Source: a virus. Taken from it: DNA of 42,966 nucleotides. A program made the translations under genes and the position numbers. Numbering within the stretch: position 1 is the first letter of the stretch; the number at the start of each line of letters is the position of its first letter. Where the stretch lies: positions 1 through 42,966 of the IMG/VR virus record IMGVR_UViG_3300028597_000003; one strand, 5' to 3'. The notes beneath the pieces were generated by a model. The model was not told the origin of the DNA. It did no database searches and worked only from the letters and a program-made list of their open reading frames with translations. Positions 1-7,192 of the stretch are shown here, piece by piece.

Positions 1-102
1 GTGAACGCCTTCAAGGAGCAGGTCGAGGTCAACGTGACCGGCCTGGCAGACCGGATGGCCAAGGCAAAGGCGCGGGTCCGTGAACGCAGCGGAAGAGGCT
101 GA
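1..102 (+). CDS. Terminase small subunit, C-terminal fragment (gene continues from the right end)
   Basis: Base 1 is the first base of a codon. The frame reads VNAFKEQVEVNVTGLADRMA and onwards to a TGA at 100-102. This is the last part of the 180-residue small terminase encoded in full at the right end of the window. It is partial here only because the circular genome was opened in this gene. The stop codon lies inside terL, which begins 20 bases earlier at 80. Confidence 0.9.
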   Translation: MNAFKEQVEVNVTGLADRMAKAKARVRERSGRG

Positions 103-127
103 CTACGAGCAGCAGCTCGTTGAGGAC
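1..127. repeat. Terminal direct repeat, left copy (circularisation overlap)
   Basis: Bases 1-127 are identical to 42840-42966 (offset 42839). The overlap falls inside terS/terL and both reading frames continue across it, so the true molecule is circular or circularly permuted and about 42,839 bp long. An overlap of exactly 127 is the usual largest k-mer of short-read assemblers. It is therefore more likely an assembly signature of a closed contig than a biological terminal repeat. Confidence 0.9.
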
Positions 128-1576
128 ATCCTGAGCTTCGCCGATGACCCATTGGGCTATGTGCTGTACGCGTTCCCCTGGGGCGAGGAAGGCACAGAGC
201 TGGCCAACAAATCCGGGCCTCGGGAGTGGCAGTGCCAGGTGCTGGACTCCATAGGCCAACAGGTAAGGGCAGGCGCCAAGGACTTGGGCGAAGTCATCCG
301 TGAGGCTGTGGCCAGCGGCCACGGTATCGGCAAGTCCGCGCTGGTGTCCTGGATCATCAAGTGGGCGCTGGATACGGCGGTTGACACTCGTGGCGTAGTC
401 ACGGCCAACACCGAGAGCCAGTTGCGCACCAAGACCTGGCCAGAGGTGGCCAAGTGGAACCGGCTCTCCATCACCGCCCACTGGTTCAAGCTGACCGGCA
501 CCGCGCTGATCAGCACCGATCCAGGCCACGAAAAGAACTGGCGCATCGACGCCGTGCCTTGGTCTGACACGAACACCGAGGCGTTTGCCGGCCTGCACAA
601 CGAAGGTAAGCGCATCCTGCTGATCTTCGACGAGGCCTCGGCCATCGCCGACCTGGTGTGGGAAGTGGCAGAGGGCGCCCTGACGGACGCCGACACCGAA
701 ATCATCTGGGCTGCCTTCGGCAACCCCACCCGTAACAGCGGCCGATTCCGCGAGTGCTTCACGAAGTTCAAGCACCGCTGGCGGCACCGCCAAGTCGACA
801 GCCGCACCGTCGACGGCACCAACAAGACGCAAATCGCCAAGTGGATCGCCGACTACGGCGAAGACAGCGACTTCGTCCGTATCCGCGTACGCGGCATGTT
901 CCCGAGGGCTTCCGACTTGCAGCTGATCCCAACCGACTGGGTGTCCGAGGCCATGCGGCGCGAAGGCGTATACGGCATGGACGATGCCCTGATCTGTGGC
1001 ATCGATATCGCCCGCGGCGGCATGGACAACAACGTGATCCGCTTCCGTCGGGGCATGGATGCCAAGAGCATCAAGCCCATCAAGATCCCGGGCAGCGAGA
1101 CGCGGGACACCACCAAGTTCATCGCGCGTGTATGCACCGAGGTCGTTGAGCGCAAGCCAGACGCTGTGTTTGTTGACTCCACCGGTGTTGGCGGCCCCGT
1201 GGCCGACCAGCTACGCCGCCTGCTGCCTGGCGTGATGATCATCGATGTGAACTTCGCCAGCCAGGCGCCTGACCGGCACTACGCCAACATGCGGACCTGG
1301 ATCTGGTGGCGCATGCGCGAGGCCATCAAGTCTGGCTTGGCAATCGAGAGCGATACCGAGCTGGAAACCGAGTTGACCAGCCCGGAGTACGACCACAACG
1401 CCTCGGACCAGATCGCGCTGGAGAAGAAGAAAGACATCAAGAAGCGCCTGGGCATCAGCCCGGACGACGGTGACGCGCTGGCCTTGACCTTCACCATGCC
1501 GGTGATGAAGGCGCAGTACCAAGGCAATGGCGGCGTCAACGGCAGCCATCAATCCGATTACGACCCTTTCAACTGA
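80..1576 (+). CDS. terL: Terminase large subunit (ATPase/nuclease of the DNA packaging motor)
   Basis: The 498-residue protein cuts the concatemer and drives DNA into the procapsid. A Walker A motif GHGIGKSA lies at about residues 80-87 and a Walker B with catalytic acid, ILLIFDEAS, at about 179-187. The C-terminal RNase H-like nuclease shows acidic positions in GIDIARGG (about D309), FVDSTGVGG (about D366) and a late DDGDALAL. The start is GTG at 80 and overlaps terS by 23 bases, giving the usual terS-terL coupling. Length and motif order are normal for a headful or cos terminase. The packaging strategy cannot be read from the sequence. The identical 127-base ends probably come from assembly and should not be taken as evidence of a terminally redundant packaging mode. 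Confidence 0.95.
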   Translation: MNAAEEADYEQQLVEDILSFADDPLGYVLYAFPWGEEGTELANKSGPREWQCQVLDSIGQQVRAGAKDLGEVIREAVASGHGIGKSALVSWIIKWALDTAVDTRGVVTANTESQLRTKTWPEVAKWNRLSITAHWFKLTGTALISTDPGHEKNWRIDAVPWSDTNTEAFAGLHNEGKRILLIFDEASAIADLVWEVAEGALTDADTEIIWAAFGNPTRNSGRFRECFTKFKHRWRHRQVDSRTVDGTNKTQIAKWIADYGEDSDFVRIRVRGMFPRASDLQLIPTDWVSEAMRREGVYGMDDALICGIDIARGGMDNNVIRFRRGMDAKSIKPIKIPGSETRDTTKFIARVCTEVVERKPDAVFVDSTGVGGPVADQLRRLLPGVMIIDVNFASQAPDRHYANMRTWIWWRMREAIKSGLAIESDTELETELTSPEYDHNASDQIALEKKKDIKKRLGISPDDGDALALTFTMPVMKAQYQGNGGVNGSHQSDYDPFN

Positions 1577-1587
1577 GGAATGCACCC

Positions 1588-1851
1588 ATGGGCGGAGCAA
1601 TCAAACAGGCGGCCAACGTTGCAACGCTCGGGCTGAGCGATGCCGTGCTCGGCGACAGCTTCGACACGCCGAAGACCAACACCACAACTGCTGATGAAGT
1701 GAAGAACAACGATGTGTCGACCGCTGATGCTGAGGGCAATGCAGCTGACAAGCGCCGCCGGGCCAAGGCTGCCGGCATCAGCTCCACCATCTTGGGTGGG
1801 GCGAATGCTGCAGCAGCACCGACCGCCACCAAGACCCTGCTGGGGCAATAA
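1588..1851 (+). CDS. Small hypothetical protein between terminase and portal
   Basis: The 87-residue protein is rich in Ala, Thr and Asp and has a short basic patch (KRRRAKAAG) and glycine-rich ends. It has no membrane segment and no recognised domain. It starts at ATG 1588 behind a GAGGAA ribosome site and lies 11 bases after terL and 2 bases before the portal gene, so it is part of the packaging/head operon. Small uncharacterised proteins often occupy this slot in podovirus-type Pseudomonas phages. A role in packaging or head assembly is a guess from position only. Confidence 0.75.
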   Translation: MGGAIKQAANVATLGLSDAVLGDSFDTPKTNTTTADEVKNNDVSTADAEGNAADKRRRAKAAGISSTILGGANAAAAPTATKTLLGQ

Positions 1852-1853
1852 AT

Positions 1854-3548
1854 ATGGCAACCGACAGCCCACGCAAGCTGGCCGAGAAACGGCTGTCAGC
1901 GCTGAAGAACGAGCGTTCCTCTTGGGACACCAACGCCAAGGAAATCTCCGACTTCATCCTGCCCATGCGCTCCCGGGTGATGTGCGACGACACCAACCGT
2001 GGCGACCGCCGCAATAACAAGATCATCAACAACCGGGCCACGATGGCCAGCCGCACGATGGCCGCCGGCATGATGAGCGGCATCACCTCGCCAGCGCGCC
2101 CATGGTTCAACCTGCAGCCTGTGGCTCGGGCAATTATGGAGTTCGGCCCGGTCAAGTCGTGGTTCTATGAGTGCACCCAGCGCATGCGCGACGTCTTCCT
2201 GCGCTCGAACCTGTACCAGGTCCTGCCGACCTGCTACCAGGAGATGGGCACCTTCGGTACCGGCTGCATGTGGGTCGATGAGCACCCAGAGACGGTGATC
2301 CGCTGCGAGGCCTTCACTTGGGGTGAGTACTTCATCTCGAACGGCGCAGACGGCAAGGCATCTGCCATCTACCGCGAATTCAAGTGGACGGTGAACCAGC
2401 TGGTGGAGAAGTTCGGCCTTGACGCACTGAGCCCGGCATCGAAGGCCTTGTACGAGAACAACAACGGCGACCAGTTCATCAGCTGCGCCCAGCGGGTTGA
2501 GCTGAACATGAACGCCAACCCGGACCGCGCCGGCAGCCGTAATCTGCCGTACAGCTCGTTGGTCTGGGAGACTGGCGCCCCGGGCGACATGGTGCTGGAG
2601 GATCGCGGTTACCACGAATTCCCAGTCATGGCTGTGCGCTGGGAGGCCATGCCAGGTGATGCCTACGGCACCGGACCTGGTCGTGTCTGCCTTGGAGATG
2701 TGAAAGCCCTGCAGCTGTACGAGCGCCAGGCAGCCCGCATGACCGAGACAGGGGCCAACCCGCCACTGCAGGCGCCGGCAGAGCTGCGTGGCCAGCCCAG
2801 CAGCACCATCCCTGGCGGCGTGACCTACGTCCCCATGGTGGGCGGCCAGAACCAGATGGCGCCGATCTACCAGCCCAATGCGGCCTGGCTGTCGCCGATC
2901 CAGGCGAAGATCCAGGAGCACGAAGGGCGGATCAACGAAGCGTTCTTCGTTGACCTGTTCCTGATGGTCAGCCAGCTCGACACGGTGCGCACCGCCACCG
3001 AGATCGCGGCCCGCAAGGAAGAGAAGATGCTGATGCTGGGTCCAGTGCTCGAGCGTATTAACGACGAACTGCTTGACCCGCTGATCGACCGTACCTTCAA
3101 CATCATGCTGCGCCAGTCCATGCCGATCTGGGCCGGCATCATCGATGGCGACCCGCTGCTGCCACCGCCACCCCAAGAGCTGATCGAAGCCAACAGCGAG
3201 ATCCAGGCCGAGTACGTATCGATCCTGGCCCAGGCACAGAAGTCCCAGAATGTGCTGGGCCTGGAGCGGTTCGCAACTCTGGCCGGCAACCTATCCGGCG
3301 CCTTCCCAGAGGTGCTGGACAAGGTCAACTCCGACCAGCTCATAGAGGAATACGCCGACGCTATTGGCGTGGTACCCACCGTGGTTCGTGGCGCCGATGA
3401 GGTTGCCGCTATCCGCGAGCAGCGCGCCCAGCAGCAACAGGCCCAGCAAGCCCAGCAGGCCATGGGCGCCGCCATCCAAGGCGCCAAGCTCCTGTCCGAA
3501 ACCGAAGTCACCCCGGACAACGTCCTGGGCCAGATGCTGGGGGCATAA
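1854..3548 (+). CDS. Portal protein (T7-type head-to-tail connector)
   Basis: The 564-residue protein should form the dodecameric portal ring at the packaging vertex. The N-terminus, with SSWDTNAKEISDFILP, NNRATMASRTMAAGMMSGIT and SPARPWFNL, is characteristic of the 'bacteriophage head-to-tail connecting protein' family of podoviruses. The C-terminal third is helical. It ends in a Gln/Ala-rich tract (QQQQAQQAQQAMGAA), as expected for the barrel/crown region. Length fits the family. The gene starts 2 bases after the preceding ORF and stops 1 base before the next, as in a tight late operon. Confidence 0.93.
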   Translation: MATDSPRKLAEKRLSALKNERSSWDTNAKEISDFILPMRSRVMCDDTNRGDRRNNKIINNRATMASRTMAAGMMSGITSPARPWFNLQPVARAIMEFGPVKSWFYECTQRMRDVFLRSNLYQVLPTCYQEMGTFGTGCMWVDEHPETVIRCEAFTWGEYFISNGADGKASAIYREFKWTVNQLVEKFGLDALSPASKALYENNNGDQFISCAQRVELNMNANPDRAGSRNLPYSSLVWETGAPGDMVLEDRGYHEFPVMAVRWEAMPGDAYGTGPGRVCLGDVKALQLYERQAARMTETGANPPLQAPAELRGQPSSTIPGGVTYVPMVGGQNQMAPIYQPNAAWLSPIQAKIQEHEGRINEAFFVDLFLMVSQLDTVRTATEIAARKEEKMLMLGPVLERINDELLDPLIDRTFNIMLRQSMPIWAGIIDGDPLLPPPPQELIEANSEIQAEYVSILAQAQKSQNVLGLERFATLAGNLSGAFPEVLDKVNSDQLIEEYADAIGVVPTVVRGADEVAAIREQRAQQQQAQQAQQAMGAAIQGAKLLSETEVTPDNVLGQMLGA

Positions 3549-3854
3549 ATGTTCGAAGACGCCGAGATCCTGCAGCAGCGGGAGGACGCCGCACGCCTGG
3601 AGCAAGAGCAGGCGGCACAGGACTTCAAGTGGCTGATGGCTGATCCCCGCGGCCGGCGTCTGGTCTGGAAACAGCTTGAAGCCGCCCGCGTGTTCCACCC
3701 GGTCTACGACCCGCAACCAATCCAGATGGCCTTCAACGAAGGTCGTCGCCAGCACGGCCTGAACCTGCTGGAGCGCATCAACACCCTGTGTCCGCACCTG
3801 TACCAGGTGATGGTCGCGGAGAACACCACCAAACCCGACGAGGCAAACGCATGA
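3549..3854 (+). CDS. Bbp19-like conserved head-region protein
   Basis: The 101-residue, largely helical protein is acidic at its N-terminus (MFEDAEILQQREDAARLEQEQ) and has a central WLMADPRGRRLVW segment. Together with the portal before it and scaffold, capsid and cement genes after it, this matches the Bbp19-like small protein of BPP-1-type phages. Its molecular role is unknown. It starts directly after the portal stop and overlaps the scaffold start by 4 bases (ATGA). Confidence 0.7.
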   Translation: MFEDAEILQQREDAARLEQEQAAQDFKWLMADPRGRRLVWKQLEAARVFHPVYDPQPIQMAFNEGRRQHGLNLLERINTLCPHLYQVMVAENTTKPDEANA

Positions 3855-4555
3855 ACCTCTTCATCCACGGCCGTCTCGGCCACTTCCTCATGAACGAAGC
3901 CGGCGCCGATGGCAGTCAGGGCGGCGGTGCAGCTGCTGCCACTGGCGAGCCACAGAGCAGCATCCTCGGCGGCGACCAGGGCGCCCAAGGCCAGCAGCAA
4001 CAGCAGGCCGGTGACGCAGCGCAACAGAATCAAGAAGGCCAGCAGCAGGCCGGCGAGAAGAAGGAAGGCGAGGGCGATCAGGCTCAGAAGCCAGTCGTGC
4101 CGGATGCTTACGCCTTCAATGACCTGCCTGAAGGCTACGCAATGAGCGAACAGCAACTGGCCGAGGTCAGCCCGCTGTTCAAGGAGCTGGGCTTGACCCA
4201 GGAACAGGCTGACAAGCTCGTTGCTTTCGACGCCAAGCGCGCCCTGGCTGCCGAGCAGGCTGGCCTGGAGCAGCGCCAAGGCCTGGTAACCGGCTGGAAG
4301 AAGTCCCTGCGCGAGGACGCGACATTCGGCGGCGCCAACTTCGACGCCAACGTCGGCGTTGCCCAGAAAGCCTTGGCCCAGTTCGGCACTCCCGAGCTGA
4401 GCACCATGCTCAAGGAGTCCGGCCTGGGCTCCCACCCCGAAGTTGTTCGGCTCTTCCACCGGATCGGCCAGCAGTTGGCCGAGGGCCAGCTGCATAGCGG
4501 TTCCGGCAACCAGTCCCGCAAAACCGACGCCGAAGTCTTCTACGGCAAATCCTAA
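3851..4555 (+). CDS. Scaffolding protein
   Basis: The 234-residue, highly charged, low-complexity protein has a Gln/Glu/Ala-rich central stretch (about residues 40-80: QGAQGQQQQQAGDAAQQNQE and following) and a helical C-terminal half. This is the composition expected of an internal scaffold that nucleates capsid assembly and is then lost. It lies directly upstream of the major capsid gene, where scaffolds normally lie. ATG 3851 was chosen because it overlaps the upstream stop (ATGA) and follows GAGG. ATG 3890 is an alternative. The sequence resembles BPP-1 Bbp18-type proteins by position and composition, not by any unique motif. Confidence 0.8.
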   Translation: MNLFIHGRLGHFLMNEAGADGSQGGGAAAATGEPQSSILGGDQGAQGQQQQQAGDAAQQNQEGQQQAGEKKEGEGDQAQKPVVPDAYAFNDLPEGYAMSEQQLAEVSPLFKELGLTQEQADKLVAFDAKRALAAEQAGLEQRQGLVTGWKKSLREDATFGGANFDANVGVAQKALAQFGTPELSTMLKESGLGSHPEVVRLFHRIGQQLAEGQLHSGSGNQSRKTDAEVFYGKS

Positions 4556-4565
4556 GGAGTAAATC

Positions 4566-5564
4566 ATGGCCGTTATCGCCCAAAACTCCCTGACGCTGGC
4601 CGATTGGGCCAAACGGCAGGACCCCGACAGCAAGCCGGCGCGCATCGTCGAGATGCTGAGCCAGACCAACGAAGTCTTGTCCGACATGCTCTGGCAGGAA
4701 GGTAACCTCGCCACCGGCCATCGGACCACCATCCGCACCGGCCTGCCGACCGGCACTTACCGTGCGCTGAACGCCGGTATTCTGCGCACCAAGTCCACCA
4801 CCGTTCAGGTAGACGAGACCTGCGCGATGCTGGAAAACCTCGGCATCGTTGACGAGGCCCTGGCCAACCTCAACGGTAACACCGCCGCGTTCCGCCTGTC
4901 CGAGAACGCTGCCTACATCGAGGGCATGAACCAGGACATGGCCACCGGCCTGTTCTACAACAACAGCGCCCTGGAGCCGGCCAAGTTCCTGGGCATGGCG
5001 CCTCGTTACAGCGATAGCACTGCGAAGAACGGGCAGAACATCATCAAGATGGGGGGCGCTGGCTCGGACAACGCGTCGATCTGGCTCATCGTCTGGGGTG
5101 ACCAGACCGTGCACGGCATCTACCCGAAGGGTTCCAAGGCCGGCTTGGACCACAATGACATGGGCATCGAGCTGGTAGACGATGGCTCCGGCACCAACCG
5201 CGTGTTCCGCGCCTACCGCGACCACTACAAGTGGGACTGTGGTATCGCCCTGCGCGACTGGCGCTACGCGGTCCGCATCTGCAACATCGACATCAGCGAT
5301 CTGCTGGCCGACACCAACGGCACCAGCGTCAAGATCATCGAGGCGATGATTCGTGCAGTGCACCGCATCCCGAACCTGCGCATGGGCCGCCCGGCGTTCT
5401 ACATGAACCGCACCATCCGCGAGTGCCTGGACATCCAGGCGATGAACAAAGCCAACGTCCAGCTCAAGATCCAGGAGTACGACGGCGAGTTCATCACCAG
5501 CCTGCGCGGCGTGCCGTTCCGCACCGTTGACGCCTTGCTCAACTCCGAGTCGCCGGTCGTCTGA
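4566..5564 (+). CDS. Major capsid protein
   Basis: The 332-residue protein should be the HK97-fold shell subunit. The N-terminus reads ALNAGIL after the motifs SLTLADWAKRQDP and LPTGTYRA, typical of the BPP-1 Bbp17/podovirus 'gp7-like' capsid family. There is a strong SD (AAGGAG) 8 bases before ATG 4566. It lies between scaffold and cement genes, with the 3' neighbour 38 bases away. There is no sign of an N-terminal delta domain, consistent with the use of a separate scaffold protein. Confidence 0.92.
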   Translation: MAVIAQNSLTLADWAKRQDPDSKPARIVEMLSQTNEVLSDMLWQEGNLATGHRTTIRTGLPTGTYRALNAGILRTKSTTVQVDETCAMLENLGIVDEALANLNGNTAAFRLSENAAYIEGMNQDMATGLFYNNSALEPAKFLGMAPRYSDSTAKNGQNIIKMGGAGSDNASIWLIVWGDQTVHGIYPKGSKAGLDHNDMGIELVDDGSGTNRVFRAYRDHYKWDCGIALRDWRYAVRICNIDISDLLADTNGTSVKIIEAMIRAVHRIPNLRMGRPAFYMNRTIRECLDIQAMNKANVQLKIQEYDGEFITSLRGVPFRTVDALLNSESPVV

Positions 5565-5602
5565 CCGGCGCTTCACCTCACCTTCATCTCCGGAGAATCC
5601 TC

Positions 5603-6049
5603 ATGATCACCGACAAGCTGAACCTGTTCAGCGGTTTGACTGGTCAGGCAGTCACCGCGACGGCGGCATCTACCGACGTTATCGACCTGGGCCCGCTGAC
5701 GCACGGCAATACCCGGCGCGACATCGGCGCCGGCGAGCCGCTGTACCTGGTTGTCGCGGTACTGGCCGCTGCTACTGCGGCTGGTGCTGCCACCGTGAAC
5801 TTCCAACTGCAGACCAGCGACGACAACGCGACCTGGGTCACCCTGTTTGACTCTGGTGCCACCGCGTTGGCTGACATGGCCGCCGGCAAGCGTCCGGTTG
5901 CTGTGGCGGTCCCGCGCGGCGTTCGCCGTTACCTCCGCGTCAACTACACCGTTGGCACCGGCCCACTCACCGCTGGCACGTTCTGGGCTGGCCTGGTCAA
6001 AGACGTCCAGGACACCGCGACCTACGCCAGCGGCTTCGTGATCGCGTAA
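5603..6049 (+). CDS. Capsid cement/decoration protein (Bbp16-like)
   Basis: The 148-residue protein is rich in Ala, Thr, Val and Gly and predicted to be mostly beta. Features include TATAASTDVIDLGPL near the N-terminus and VNFQLQTSDDNATWVTL in the middle. Together with its place immediately after the capsid gene, this matches the Bbp16-type cement proteins that bind the outside of BPP-1-like capsids. A clear SD (GGAGAAT) precedes ATG 5603. The assignment comes from context and overall pattern and has not been tested by structure. Confidence 0.75.
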   Translation: MITDKLNLFSGLTGQAVTATAASTDVIDLGPLTHGNTRRDIGAGEPLYLVVAVLAAATAAGAATVNFQLQTSDDNATWVTLFDSGATALADMAAGKRPVAVAVPRGVRRYLRVNYTVGTGPLTAGTFWAGLVKDVQDTATYASGFVIA

Positions 6050-6058
6050 GGAGGGACC

Positions 6059-6502
6059 ATGTTAGTTATCGCACTCGAGCGCGGCTTTTACGGCGGCAAG
6101 ATTCAGGAGCCGCCGGAAGCCGGTGGTGAGCCGTTCCACATCCTCAACGAGAACCACCTTGGCAAATGGATGCAGCCCCAGGGCTGGAAGCCATCCACTA
6201 AAGCCCAGGCATCAACCACCACCAGCACCGGCAGCCAGGCCAAGCAATCCTTGGGCTACGCCGCCAAGTTCAACGGTGGAACCCGCTGGCGCGTCATCGA
6301 TGCCAAAGGCGAGTGGTTCAGCGACTTCATCGGCGCCAGCAAGGAAGAGGCACAGACCGAGGCTGATCGCCTGAATGCTGGCGGCGAGCCGTACGTGAAG
6401 CCAGAAGAGACCACCACCAGCACCGGCAGCCAGGACGGCAGTGCCAGTGATGGCAATGATGGCAACGCCGATGACGATGATGACGACGGCCCGGACGCCT
6501 GA
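6059..6502 (+). CDS. Hypothetical virion-region protein with acidic tail
   Basis: The 147-residue protein has two TTTSTGSQ elements (about residues 52-60 and 117-125) flanking a compact middle segment (FNGGTRWRVIDAKGEWFSDF). It ends in a run of six aspartates. The start has an excellent SD, AAGGAGG, 5 bases upstream. The Ser/Thr linkers around a small folded core suggest a modular accessory head protein, but nothing identifies its function. It is the last gene before an intrinsic terminator at 6517. Confidence 0.75.
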   Translation: MLVIALERGFYGGKIQEPPEAGGEPFHILNENHLGKWMQPQGWKPSTKAQASTTTSTGSQAKQSLGYAAKFNGGTRWRVIDAKGEWFSDFIGASKEEAQTEADRLNAGGEPYVKPEETTTSTGSQDGSASDGNDGNADDDDDDGPDA

Positions 6503-6516
6503 GCCAGTAACCCACC

Positions 6517-6539
6517 AAGGGCCCTTCGGGGCCCTTTTT
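6517..6539 (+). terminator. Intrinsic terminator with UUCG loop inside the late operon
   Basis: An 8-bp stem AAGGGCCC/GGGCCCTT (6517-6524 and 6529-6536) with a TTCG tetraloop is followed by a T run to 6539. It separates the head genes from the tail genes. Because essential tail genes lie downstream, it should be read through by modified polymerase or act as a partial terminator that tunes head/tail ratios. Confidence 0.85.
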
Positions 6540-6556
6540 CATGGAGTCAGTTTTTC

Positions 6557-7192
6557 ATGAGTTCGGTAATCGACATCTGCAACATGGCGATCTTCCGCAT
6601 CGGCAACGGTACCCGTATTGATGACCTGGAAGAGAACAGCCAGCCGGCCCGGATCTGCAAGCAGTTCTACGATAGCAGCCGCGACTTTGTGCTGCGTGCC
6701 GATTGCGACTGGGGCTTCGCCACAGCCTTTGCCCAGCTCGCTGAGGTGGCCGACAACCCGAACCCCGATTTTCAGTACGCCTACGCCGTGCCGAATGACT
6801 GCATGCGCGTGCGCCGAATCGTCAACCCTGGCTGGCCGCAGGGCGCTATCCCAGTTGGTTACGAGTGCTACATGCCCGAACTGCCGCGGATCCCATTCCG
6901 CGTGGTCAACGGATCGAGCCAGCGGCTTATCAGCACCAGCGTGAGCCCGGCCACCCTGGAATATACGCTCAAGGTCACTTCGCCAGAGCTGTTCGACCCA
7001 ATCTTCGTGTCGGCTTTGGCCTGGTACCTGGCCGGTGAGATCGCCGGGCCACTGGCCAAGGATGCCGGTATCGCCAGCGCCTGCTACGCCCAGTACAAGG
7101 CCACGGTGCTGGAGGCCGCTGCCACCGCGCTCAATGAAGGCACCACCCAGTACCAGCGCGAATCCACCTTCATCACGGGACGCGGGGCATGA
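6557..7192 (+). CDS. Tail tubular protein A-like (adaptor/gatekeeper)
   Basis: The 211-residue protein opens MSSVIDICNMAIFRIGNGTR and contains ICKQFYDSSRDFVLRADCDWGFA. This is the signature of the T7 gp11-type tail tubular protein A family that docks under the portal. GGAG lies 10 bases before ATG 6557. It overlaps the following tail gene by 4 bases (ATGA), so the two are translationally coupled. Length agrees with the family. Confidence 0.9.
   Translation: MSSVIDICNMAIFRIGNGTRIDDLEENSQPARICKQFYDSSRDFVLRADCDWGFATAFAQLAEVADNPNPDFQYAYAVPNDCMRVRRIVNPGWPQGAIPVGYECYMPELPRIPFRVVNGSSQRLISTSVSPATLEYTLKVTSPELFDPIFVSALAWYLAGEIAGPLAKDAGIASACYAQYKATVLEAAATALNEGTTQYQRESTFITGRGA

Noticed and set aside
1896-3176. 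Long minus-strand ORF (426 residues) opposite the portal gene
   Set aside because: It is a high-GC shadow of the portal frame with His/Val/Leu/Arg-rich nonsense composition, no SD and no motif. The plus-strand portal protein is unmistakable.
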